From CAXBID01 sp963815305 (GTDB lineage Bacteria; Bacteroidota; Bacteroidia; Flavobacteriales; Flavobacteriaceae): a DNA stretch of 64,000 nt. The notes under the pieces are model-generated. The model was given only the letters and a program-made list of their open reading frames with translations, was not told the origin of the DNA and did not search any database. Numbering within the stretch: position 1 is the stretch's first letter; each line of letters opens with the position of its first letter. This document shows, piece after piece, positions 37,646 through 44,383 of this stretch. The DNA lies in the NCBI GenBank assembly GCA_963815305.1, contig CAWFFW010000001.1:1426001-1490000 (forward strand). Reading direction: 5' to 3'. The translations under genes and the position numbers were made by a program.

Positions 37646-37694
37646 TCGCACAAGAAAGATATAGCGGAAAGCCTGACCCGATAGGGTAACGCCA
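37646..37694 (-). repeat. Dispersed hairpin repeat, copy D
   Basis: On the minus strand TGGCGTTACCC, loop TATC, GGGTCAGGCTTTCCGCTATA, then TCTTTCTTGTGCG. The tail matches copy A. The short hairpin ACCC/GGGT is conserved in all copies. Confidence 0.7.
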
Positions 37695-37827
37695 AAATAA
37701 GAATTGTTTGATGACTTCCAGAAATCTGAGATTCATGAATACTTAAATTTAAAATAAGCATTTTTGAATAGCTAAATTTGGGATTAATTCAATGTCGTAA
37801 ATTTAAATTTACTATGTCATTAATAAT

Positions 37828-38220
37828 GGGGTCGACTGGTTTTGACAGCGAGATTAATTGAACGGTAAGCACGTCGTGTAATGACTTTGAAACACGTAAA
37901 AGGCTAGGTCAAACTTTAAACGGCGAGAATAACTACGCTTTAGCTGCGTAATCTGAATTATAGTAAGATTTGCTACATTCCTACTAGGTAGGAAGGCTAA
38001 ATGTCTCCGGAAAGCCTTGGTTAACGGCGTTCCTTTTTGAGGCATCGTAAATGTTGACATAGATTGGGTAGCGCTTTGATGCCCTTTTGAAACTAAAAAA
38101 GATAAGTGATAAGTGGGTTGTCTTTAACCAGCTTATCATCGAAAAAACAAGAAAAGAATAAACGTGTAGAAAGCTCTTTAGTTACTTGTTTGGACGAGAG
38201 TTCGATTCTCTCCGACTCCA
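37828..38220 (+). ncRNA. ssrA: tmRNA (ssrA)
   Basis: Starts GGGGTCGACTGG and ends TCTCCGACTCCA. The 5' GGGGTCG and 3' CGACTCC form the 7-bp acceptor stem (one G-U), with A at 38220 as discriminator; CCA is not encoded. The T-arm GAGTTCGATTCTC lies just before. The tag reading frame begins at GGC 37922 and gives GENNYALAA followed by TAA (37949-37951), the tag also found in other Bacteroidota. It rescues stalled ribosomes with SmpB. The 3' end is the integration site of the downstream element. Confidence 0.97.
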
Positions 38221-38232
38221 CTTATTGAGTAT
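38214..38232 (+). repeat. attL at the 3' end of ssrA
   Basis: GACTCCACTTATTGAGTAT recurs at 60139 as GACTCCACTTATTGCGTAT (18 of 19 identical). It overlaps the last 7 nt of tmRNA. This fits tyrosine-recombinase integration in the T-arm/3' end of ssrA. Confidence 0.8.
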
Positions 38233-38244
38233 CAGCTCAGCTCA

Positions 38245-38280
38245 AAAACCCTCTAAATAAATGATTTAGAGGGTTTTACA
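38245..38280 (+). terminator. Terminator after ssrA (element side)
   Basis: 14-bp stem AAAACCCTCTAAAT (38245-38258) and ATTTAGAGGGTTTT (38264-38277) with 5-nt loop and T-tract. A diverged copy stands at 60169 beyond attR. Confidence 0.85.
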
Positions 38281-38331
38281 TTTTATTTCATGTCATTTGA
38301 TATCATATAAAACTATATAAAAGGTGTGCAA

Positions 38332-38371
38332 TTCGGTGTGCACAAAACACATTCAATTAGTGCACACCGAA
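38332..38371. repeat. Inverted repeat upstream of the integrase
   Basis: TTCGGTGTGCAC (38332-38343) and GTGCACACCGAA (38360-38371) are perfect 12-bp arms, 16 bp apart. GGTGTGC also occurs as an extra direct copy just before. A probable recombinase arm-type site or an operator for the integrase, whose start lies 100 bp on. Confidence 0.6.
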
Positions 38372-38471
38372 TACACTATAATTGTATGATTTACAATGAA
38401 TTGTGAGTTTACAAGATTTGCGTAATTCGTTTAAAAAATGTACTTTAAGGTGGAACTTTAAGAACATTATT

Positions 38472-39719
38472 ATGAGCAAGAGTTATCATCTCATGTTTTT
38501 CATTAGAAAAAGCAGGTCTAAATTGCTAGAAAACTCAGCGATTTATTTAAGAATTACTATAAGTGGAAAACGTTCTGAAATGAGTATTAGTCGGAGTATT
38601 TCTCCTAAAAAATGGCATCCTAAAAAGGGTAAAGTTATTGGTACAGATCGAGAGGCTATTGAAATAAATTCTCATATAGATAACATCATTTATAACTTAC
38701 GAAAAGTACATCAAAAGTTGTTGGACGAGCAAGAATCGATAAATCCATCATTAATGATAAAAGAGCTTACGGGTCAAAATAAAAAGACACATTACATTCT
38801 TCAAATTTTCAAAATTCATAACGAAAAAACCGATTTATCAGCAGGAAAAGATATTTCGGTTAGTACAGCAAAACGATATTGGACCTGTTATGACCATGTC
38901 AAACAATTTATCGAAGATGAATACAATCTGGAAGATTATAAACTAAAAGACATTGATTATAGATTCATAACCAAATTTGAGTTCTTTTTGAAAACGACTA
39001 GAAAGTGTAATCATAATTCTTCTCTAAAATATATTAATAATTTCAAAAAGATAATTCGTATTGCATTAGCCAACCAATGGATGGATAGAGATCCGTTTTA
39101 CAATTATAAAGTTCAATTTGAAGCTGTGGAACGTGAATACCTCACAGCTGAAGAAATAGAAATACTTTACACTAAAGAATTACATTTTGATAGGTTAAAA
39201 GTGGTTAGAGATATGTTTGTCTTCTCTTGTTACACAGGTCTCGCATATTCGGACGTTGAAAAACTCTCTAAGTCAGATATCACAATTGGTATTGATGGTA
39301 AGCAATGGATAAATATTAAACGTACCAAAACAAATACTCGAAGTAGTATTCCCTTGTTACCTATAGCAAAAGAGATTTTAAGTCGATATGCTTATGATCC
39401 AAAAGTTATAAAAAGTGAGCGTTTAATTCCTGTGTTTAGCAATCAAAAATCTAATGCTTATTTAAAAGAAATAGCAATGCTTTGCGGTATTACGAAACCA
39501 CTAACTACACATTTAGCGCGACATACCTTTGCTACTACTGTGACTTTAACTAATGGCGTGCCGATTGAAACCGTTAGTAAAATGCTTGGTCATAAATCAT
39601 TACGAACAACACAACATTATGCAAAAATTGTGGACCGTAAAGTTAGTGACGACATGAAAATTCTTGAAGAGAAACTGAAAACTCAGAGAACAAAGAGAAC
39701 AAAGAGAAAAGAAAAATAA
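38472..39719 (+). CDS. Tyrosine recombinase (integrase)
   Basis: A 415-aa integrase from ATG 38472 (MSKSYHLMFFIRKSRSK). The N-terminal arm-binding domain includes LRITISGKRSEMSISR, a core-binding SAM-like domain lies around 100-200, and the C-terminal catalytic domain follows. Visible catalytic residues: HLARH (H347, R350, H351), GHKS (H374) and nucleophile Y383 in TTQHYAKI. The first Arg position seems to be Ala (TGLAYSDV), a change also known from IntDOT-like Bacteroidota integrases. The N-terminal extension to 38403 (GTG) is unlikely. It drives integration at ssrA. Confidence 0.92.
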   Translation: MSKSYHLMFFIRKSRSKLLENSAIYLRITISGKRSEMSISRSISPKKWHPKKGKVIGTDREAIEINSHIDNIIYNLRKVHQKLLDEQESINPSLMIKELTGQNKKTHYILQIFKIHNEKTDLSAGKDISVSTAKRYWTCYDHVKQFIEDEYNLEDYKLKDIDYRFITKFEFFLKTTRKCNHNSSLKYINNFKKIIRIALANQWMDRDPFYNYKVQFEAVEREYLTAEEIEILYTKELHFDRLKVVRDMFVFSCYTGLAYSDVEKLSKSDITIGIDGKQWINIKRTKTNTRSSIPLLPIAKEILSRYAYDPKVIKSERLIPVFSNQKSNAYLKEIAMLCGITKPLTTHLARHTFATTVTLTNGVPIETVSKMLGHKSLRTTQHYAKIVDRKVSDDMKILEEKLKTQRTKRTKRKEK

Positions 39720-39818
39720 CAGAACATCCTATTTAGAAAGAACCGACAGAACGTGCTAGCTTGCTGTGGTGAATGATTTCTTAAGAAACAGACATCAAAC
39801 ACTAAAATTTTAAACAGG

Positions 39819-40481
39819 TCAAAGTGGCTGTCCATAATCTTTGTTGGTCTTGCTATTTAATCTATCAACATAGCCATTAATTGGACTGGTTGGTTTTTCC
39901 TTTTCTGCCATAAAGCCATTTTTCACAAAATTATTGGCTGCCGTTTTCCAGTTTTTGATGTTTAGACCTCTGCTAAATTTCCAATTTTTGATTTGATAAT
40001 AGGCATAGAATTTTCTGCCTTCAATTTCTGGCCAATTGTTTTCTTTAAAAAAATTTAAAACAACAAGTTCATTTTTTGGCCTTGCCAGTTTATTATAATT
40101 TTCATTTGTTTTATGTTTATAAAAAGATACCAAATTTTGGCGTGGTTCTGGGACGGTGTAGTCCAAATTTTGGACTGGTTCGGCACAAAAAATGGCCATC
40201 TTGATTTTAGAACCTCTCGCTGGATGATATGATGGATAGTATTGTAGATAGTCCCAATCGTTCAAATCCTTCACGAAGTTATGATAGGTTGTTTTTGATT
40301 TAATCTTTGCCCGCTCCATAATCAGTTCTCGATTAATCGTAATAGTTGTTTTGAAAAACTCTCTGTTCCACTTTTGGAAAAACGCAAAATATAACGTGAT
40401 GTGCCCCTGCTTAATACGTATGTCATTATGAAATCGCTCAAAAGCCATATTGAGTTGAACGATATAATTTACTTGTTTCAT
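39819..40481 (-). CDS. Mobile-element protein, possible winged-helix replication/regulation factor
   Basis: A 220-aa soluble protein. The N-terminal half (LYFAFFQKWNREFFKTTITI, MERAKIKSKTTYHNFVKDLN, LQYYPSYHPARGSKIKM) has the look of a winged helix as in DnaD-like or plasmid-regulator proteins. The tail KNWKTAANNFVKNGFM is a second conserved block often seen in Bacteroidota integrative elements. I do not know a precise function. The gene overlaps its upstream neighbour by 4 nt (ATGA). Confidence 0.65.
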   Translation of the reverse strand: MKQVNYIVQLNMAFERFHNDIRIKQGHITLYFAFFQKWNREFFKTTITINRELIMERAKIKSKTTYHNFVKDLNDWDYLQYYPSYHPARGSKIKMAIFCAEPVQNLDYTVPEPRQNLVSFYKHKTNENYNKLARPKNELVVLNFFKENNWPEIEGRKFYAYYQIKNWKFSRGLNIKNWKTAANNFVKNGFMAEKEKPTSPINGYVDRLNSKTNKDYGQPL

Positions 40482-40885
40482 CTATTATCTATTTTTAATT
40501 CTGCTTCAGCTTTATTTTTTTCAAATTGAGCTTTGAATTCTTCAGGGCTTTTTGCGTGTCTAATTCGCGTTTCTTCCTTGGGTTCGGCTTCTGCAAATAA
40601 GGTAAGCATCATCCCAACGGTTGGCTTTGTTTGATTCTTTTCTATATCTTTAATAATGGCGATTACCGCATTTATTCTTTTCTTAATTCGATTTTCAATT
40701 CCCATTAGTCCTGGTTTTAAATCATCTTCTGGAGAAAGTTCATTACGCTCAAAATATTCTACCATTGAAAGTAAAGTCATTGAGTTTGATTTTGAAATTG
40801 ATTTGGAATATTTTCTAAATTTCTTCACTACAGAACGCTTTATACTCAGGCTTTCAAATCGTTCTTTTTCATAACCTTCATCCAT
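40478..40885 (-). CDS. BfmA/BtgA-family mobilization protein
   Basis: A 135-aa protein with the family blocks FESLSIKRSVVKKFRKYSKS, MTLLSMVEYFERNELSPED and NRIKKRINAVIAIIKDIEKN. BfmA/BtgA proteins are DNA-binding accessory relaxosome factors in mobilizable elements of Bacteroides. The cognate relaxase (usually MobA-like) is not in the window; the region that would hold it is occupied by IS110 and gene-free sequence. The 5' leader carries the possible oriT. Confidence 0.85.
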   Translation of the reverse strand: MDEGYEKERFESLSIKRSVVKKFRKYSKSISKSNSMTLLSMVEYFERNELSPEDDLKPGLMGIENRIKKRINAVIAIIKDIEKNQTKPTVGMMLTLFAEAEPKEETRIRHAKSPEEFKAQFEKNKAEAELKIDNR

Positions 40886-41000
40886 TTTTCCGTGAAATTT
40901 TTATTGATTTTACTGGGCTGTGAGCGTTTTTACGCTAAAAATGATTTTAATCAAAATATTAAACACCTGCAAATAGCTAAAAATCAATGTGTTAAAAAAT

Positions 41001-41038
41001 GTAACATCGCGCAGCGTGTTACCCTCTTGCTATACCCC
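41001..41038 (+). other. Possible origin of transfer (oriT)
   Basis: An inverted repeat GTAACA..TGTTAC (41001-41006, 41017-41022) enclosing CGC..GCG is followed by CCTCTTGCTATACCCC. Such a hairpin followed by a short conserved strand next to bfmA/btgA genes is the usual place of a Bacteroidota oriT nick. I cannot locate the nick itself. Confidence 0.4.
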
Positions 41039-41099
41039 TTAGTTTTACAAACACGCTTTATTTAGGGATTATTTATATGTTAGTGAGTTTCTTTAATTG

Positions 41100-41320
41100 T
41101 TAACTTTCTATCGGGGAATACTCCCTATAATAATAAACTGTGACCAAACTGATAGGGGCGAATTATACGCTATTCAAAGCTTCGGGCTTATACTTTATTT
41201 GATAAAAGCCCTTATCAGTTATCTCCGGAACGGCATCAGATGGAAATTCAGGTTTTTAGACCTATTATCAGGGGTTCGATGGTTATCTGGATACTGGTCA
41301 TTTATCTAAAATCTTATCTA
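41100..41320 (+). ncRNA. Candidate bridge RNA region of IS110
   Basis: In IS110-group elements the non-coding left end is transcribed as a bridge RNA whose two loops pair with target and donor DNA. Here the segment has a 10-bp stem CTGATAGGGG (41149-41158) / CCCTTATCAG (41209-41218) and a competing GGGCTT/AAGCCC hairpin inside. A GGG..TCCC hairpin lies near 41113-41124, and AGGTTTTTAGACCT and CATCAGATGG stand near 41230-41260. The loop guides are not assigned. Confidence 0.5.
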
Positions 41321-41322
41321 TT

Positions 41323-42318
41323 ATGAACAAACAAAACTTTAACTACTTTATCGGTATTGACATATCGAAAAAGTGCTTTGATGTAGCTATTATCGAAAAC
41401 GATAGGACTACCTCTTACGTTTTTGAAAACACTAAAAAAGGGACTAATGCTTTTATTAGGCTTCTTAAAAATCAGAAAATCCCTTTGGTCAACACGCTGA
41501 TGTGCATGGAACACACAGGTGTGTACGGAAAGCTTATTATTGCCAAGCTCGTTGAAAAACAAGCCAATTTCTGTGTTGAAATGCCTATAAAGATCACCAA
41601 GAGTATTGGTCTTCAGCGCGGTAAAAACGATAAAGTTGATGCAAAAAGAATCGCTTTTTATGCATCTAAAAATTACCCAGAATTGGAACTTTATAAACCT
41701 ATTGCTGAAGTTCTTGAAAAAATGAAGATACTGCTTAAGATTAGAAAAAAGCTGGTTAATACTAGAGCTGATATCAATAAATACCCTAATGAACTTGAGC
41801 GTTTTTCTCCTGAAATTGGTAAACTTGCCAGGAAAAACCTGAAAAGGATTAACAAAAATCTTGAAGATGAAATCAAACGTATTGAGGCTGAAATTAAAAA
41901 ACTGATTCTTTCTGATGACAAACTCAATAAAACGGTCGGTTTGGTGACTTCTGTGACTGGGATTGGTCAAATCACGGCTCTTCATCTTACCGTTTTCACA
42001 AACTTCTTTACGCGCTATGACAATCCTAAACAACTGGCTTGTTACAGCGGTGTCGTGCCTTTTGAATACACTTCCGGATCTTCCATTAATCGAAAGTCCA
42101 GAATACATCCTATGGCTAACAGAACACTTAAAAAACACTTGCATATGAGTGCTTTGGCTGCTATTAATCATGATCCCGATATCAGAGCTTATTTTCTTAG
42201 AAAGGTCGAGGAAGGAAAGAACAAAATGCTTATTGTAAACAACGTTAGGAACAAGCTTGTGCATAGGGTCTGCGCAGTCATTAAAAGACAGCAACCGTAT
42301 GTCAAAAATATAGCTTGA
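41323..42318 (+). CDS. IS110-family transposase
   Basis: A 331-aa recombinase. The N-terminal RuvC-like DEDD domain has YFIGIDISKKCFDVAI, MEHTGVYGK (acid 2) and KNDKVDAKRIAF (acids 3-4). After a coiled-coil-like middle, the C-terminal Tnp domain has VTSVTGIGQITALHLT, LACYSGVVP and EYTSGSSI (Ser near 251, possible nucleophile). Length and order are normal for IS110. It appears intact. The long open frame on the opposite strand is only its shadow. Confidence 0.93.
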   Translation: MNKQNFNYFIGIDISKKCFDVAIIENDRTTSYVFENTKKGTNAFIRLLKNQKIPLVNTLMCMEHTGVYGKLIIAKLVEKQANFCVEMPIKITKSIGLQRGKNDKVDAKRIAFYASKNYPELELYKPIAEVLEKMKILLKIRKKLVNTRADINKYPNELERFSPEIGKLARKNLKRINKNLEDEIKRIEAEIKKLILSDDKLNKTVGLVTSVTGIGQITALHLTVFTNFFTRYDNPKQLACYSGVVPFEYTSGSSINRKSRIHPMANRTLKKHLHMSALAAINHDPDIRAYFLRKVEEGKNKMLIVNNVRNKLVHRVCAVIKRQQPYVKNIA

Positions 42319-42340
42319 AACTTTTGTCATTTTTTCTTGG

Positions 42341-43029
42341 TTTTAACATGGAAATCTTTTTTTCCGATAAATCTTCAAAAAAACTATACTTCCACTCAAG
42401 TTAATTTACTAGTCAAATCAAACACTAGAATTATTAGAATTTAAGAAGCTATAATTGTAACTCTTGAATTATAATAACTTAATTCAGCTTTTAATTGCAT
42501 TATCGATAAAACCATTTACTTATTATATCTTGAGCGTTTTCCTTTTCTTTTCTCTTATTTAGCAGAATTTTCAAAAGAAAAATAACTACTAGAAAATAGC
42601 ATATAAGGTTTCCTAATTCATCTACTTCCCATAGTGCCATCGCTGTTACCTTTTTCGAATTACCAATCCTGAAATTTGAGGCTCATAAAGATTTATAAAA
42701 AGAGCGAGGTACGAGCCTGATTATGCAATCTGTTGAGAAATAAATTTTATAACTTTTGCTAGAAAAGTGATTAAGGAAACAACCAAGATGTTATTTCCCA
42801 ATTATAAATTTGAACGCTATGTTGCGCGTTGGCTAAAAATAATGGTTGTGGGAATGGAGGATCTGTCCGATAGGCAGATGCGAAATGGACATAACTAGTA
42901 TTGCGCGGAACTGGAAGCTCTTGCTATTGAGTGAATGTAGTTTTTACGAAATGAGGGAATTAGTATGTGCTGGAGGTGGGGATTTTAATTAGTTTGCTTT
43001 CCCAAATGATATACAAAAATTTACAGAAT
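42341..43029. other. Gene-free stretch with a conserved-looking patch
   Basis: About 690 bp without a gene. The first part is probably the IS110 right end and AT-rich DNA. The part around 42820-42990 is less AT-rich and has GCTATGTTGCGCGTTGGC and TCTGTCCGATAGGCAGATG, then TATTGCGCGGAACTGGAAGC and GAGGGAATTAGTATGTGCTG. I recall similar text downstream of mobilization genes in other flavobacterial elements, so it may be a mobile-element end or relaxase remnant. Confidence 0.4.
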
Positions 43030-43761
43030 TTAATTTCTATAATTAGAGCATATATATTTTTTAATCATGTATGTAGTAATCGGATCTAATGTCTTTCCTG
43101 TTTCAGGATGTAGTCCTAAAGCCGTAAAATACTCTAATTCTTTTTTGTGATTTTTTCCATACCAGATTTTAACTTCATTATTCAACCCAAAAAATTCTGT
43201 ACTACAATCTGGTACAATCAATTTAAAATATTTTATACGCTCTTCATTATATGATTTAATCTTACCAAGATTGTACTTTTCTAAATTGAATTTAACCTCC
43301 ATATAATGATTATTATTCCAAATCATCCAACGTTCTTTATTAATTGAATAAAAAACAAAAAAACAAAATAATAATAAACTACTAATAATTATGGTAATTC
43401 TATTTTTTTTAAAAAATACATTTAAGATATTAACTTTATTTTTTTCTTCATCAGAGCTATAAGATTTTGTTAAAATCTCTCTACCTTTTTGAGAATTATT
43501 CTTTGAAACAAAATCTTCGTAGTTCTTATAGTCTAAATATTCTGATATTTTATTTAATAAGTCTGCACTTGGGTTACTAGATGAACCATTACCTTCTTCA
43601 ACATATTTTTCATAATATCTTACAAAAGTCATTTTACTTACTGAAAACTTTAAATCGTCAGTAAAAAAATTTTCAAGATGTGACGATAACCCATGCTTAG
43701 TATTATTTCCACATTGATTTTCTGCTTTTCTAAATGCTTCTTGAAATAATTTTCTTTTCAT
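43030..43761 (-). CDS. Membrane-anchored DNA-binding-like regulator
   Basis: A 243-aa protein. The first ~85 residues (KRKLFQEAFRKAENQCGNNT, GLSSHLENFFTDDLKFSVSK, MTFVRYYEKYVEEGNG and LLNKISEYLDYKNYEDFV) look like a helical DNA-binding region that I have seen in Bacteroidota regulators. A single helix (ITIIISSLLLFCFFVFYSI, about 134-152) then leads to an extracytoplasmic domain. It is divergent from the leader RNA/lipoprotein/histidine-kinase transcript, and may control it. Confidence 0.6.
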   Translation of the reverse strand: MKRKLFQEAFRKAENQCGNNTKHGLSSHLENFFTDDLKFSVSKMTFVRYYEKYVEEGNGSSSNPSADLLNKISEYLDYKNYEDFVSKNNSQKGREILTKSYSSDEEKNKVNILNVFFKKNRITIIISSLLLFCFFVFYSINKERWMIWNNNHYMEVKFNLEKYNLGKIKSYNEERIKYFKLIVPDCSTEFFGLNNEVKIWYGKNHKKELEYFTALGLHPETGKTLDPITTYMIKKYICSNYRN

Positions 43762-43910
43762 GATTTATAATTGATTGGTTCCTAAATGTATAAAAAAACA
43801 CTAACAAAACATGAGCAAAACACAAACATAAGACACACATTCATGTATAAACATTTTTGATTGCAAATTGATTGTTTTCTGTTTCCTATTCATCCTTCAA
43901 TTCTATATTT

Positions 43911-44125
43911 CTTTGCTTCAGAATTAATGAACGCCTTACTCGTAATAAGGCTTACGAACTTTAATTCTAAACTGGAGTAGCAAAGTAGAGTTTTATAGTC
44001 TCTGGGAAGTAATTATACTTCTTTACTTCTGCCCTCCATACTTCCCACTAATAGAGAGACGTCTCTTCTTTTATAACGTGTTGCTGATAACACAAATGTA
44101 TCCGATAAAACTCGGACAGCAACAC
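43911..44125 (+). ncRNA. Highly structured leader RNA, candidate new motif
   Basis: Domain 1 nests three stems: CTTTGCT/AGCAAAG (43911-43917, 43979-43985), AGAATTAA/TTAATTCT (43920-43927, 43961-43968) and GCCTTA/TAAGGC (43933-43938, 43946-43951). Domain 2: TGGGAAGT/ACTTCCCA (44003-44010, 44040-44047), with a competing GAAGTA/TACTTC. Domain 3: AGAGAC/GTCTCT (44055-44066). Domain 4: GTGTTGCTG/CAGCAACAC (44078-44086, 44117-44125), with TCCGA/TCGGA inside and a competing GTGTT/AACAC. It precedes the small lipoprotein gene by 28 nt. Seen pairings only; expression not shown. Confidence 0.6.
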
Positions 44126-44153
44126 TATTGTCTAATTTTTAATAATAAGCAAA

Positions 44154-44309
44154 ATGAAAAAAATATATTTAATAATGTTTACGGTTTTCCTCAATATAGT
44201 ACTGTTTTCATGCACTCCAAATGCAATTGAAGATAATGGTCCAACTGCAATCGAGGAAGAAGATTGCTGCGGTAATGGAGGTAATATTCCTCCACCAACA
44301 GGAGGATAG
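44154..44309 (+). CDS. Small lipoprotein of 51 residues
   Basis: ATG 44154 to TAG 44307. Starts MKKIYLIMFTVFLNIVLFSC, a lipobox (LFSC) signal, so the mature chain begins at Cys20. The rest is acidic and short: NAIEDNGPTAIEEEDCCGNG, then GNIPPPTGG with a CC pair. It is likely an abundant outer- or inner-membrane-tethered peptide. It is the first gene after the structured leader and is followed by a terminator within the next gene. No named family. Confidence 0.78.
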   Translation: MKKIYLIMFTVFLNIVLFSCTPNAIEDNGPTAIEEEDCCGNGGNIPPPTGG

Positions 44310-44343
44310 TAATTAACAATAACTAAAAAATAGTTATTACTTT

Positions 44344-44383
44344 AGAGGAATGAAATGTTTATTAACATCATTCCTCTTTTTTT
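44344..44383 (+). terminator. Terminator/attenuator overlapping the histidine kinase start
   Basis: Perfect 10-bp stem AGAGGAATGA (44344-44353) and TCATTCCTCT (44368-44377), extended by TGTT/AACA inside, then a T-run to 44383. The kinase ATG (44355) lies in the loop-side of the hairpin and the purine-rich stem is its only Shine-Dalgarno-like stretch. Read-through versus stop would set the ratio of lipoprotein to kinase. Confidence 0.75.

Larger units (their letters stand above)
36853..37827. other. Gene-poor stretch before ssrA
   Basis: About 975 bp without an intact gene. It holds a decayed DUF1801 gene (37200-37406), a repeat copy (37646-37694) and otherwise only AT-rich DNA. The exact -7-like sequence TAAATTTG at 37773-37780 could drive the tmRNA precursor, although no -33 element goes with it. 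I see nothing else. Confidence 0.6.
41041..42340 (+). mobile_element. IS110-family insertion sequence (ends approximate)
   Basis: IS110-family members lack terminal inverted repeats, so the ends cannot be fixed from one copy. A transposase gene fills 41323-42318, with about 280 bp of structured non-coding DNA before it and a short tail after it, the layout of the IS110 group. It sits just beyond the possible oriT. Confidence 0.65.

Noticed and set aside
37519..37761. An 80-codon reading frame on the minus strand
   Set aside because: It covers dispersed repeat copy D and has no conserved protein features.
37854..38060. A 68-codon reading frame on the minus strand over tmRNA
   Set aside because: Inside the tmRNA gene, antisense to it, with no known family.
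41314..42330. A 338-codon reading frame on the minus strand
   Set aside because: It is the exact antisense of the IS110 transposase; the sequence has no family features, and the transposase frame has all of them.
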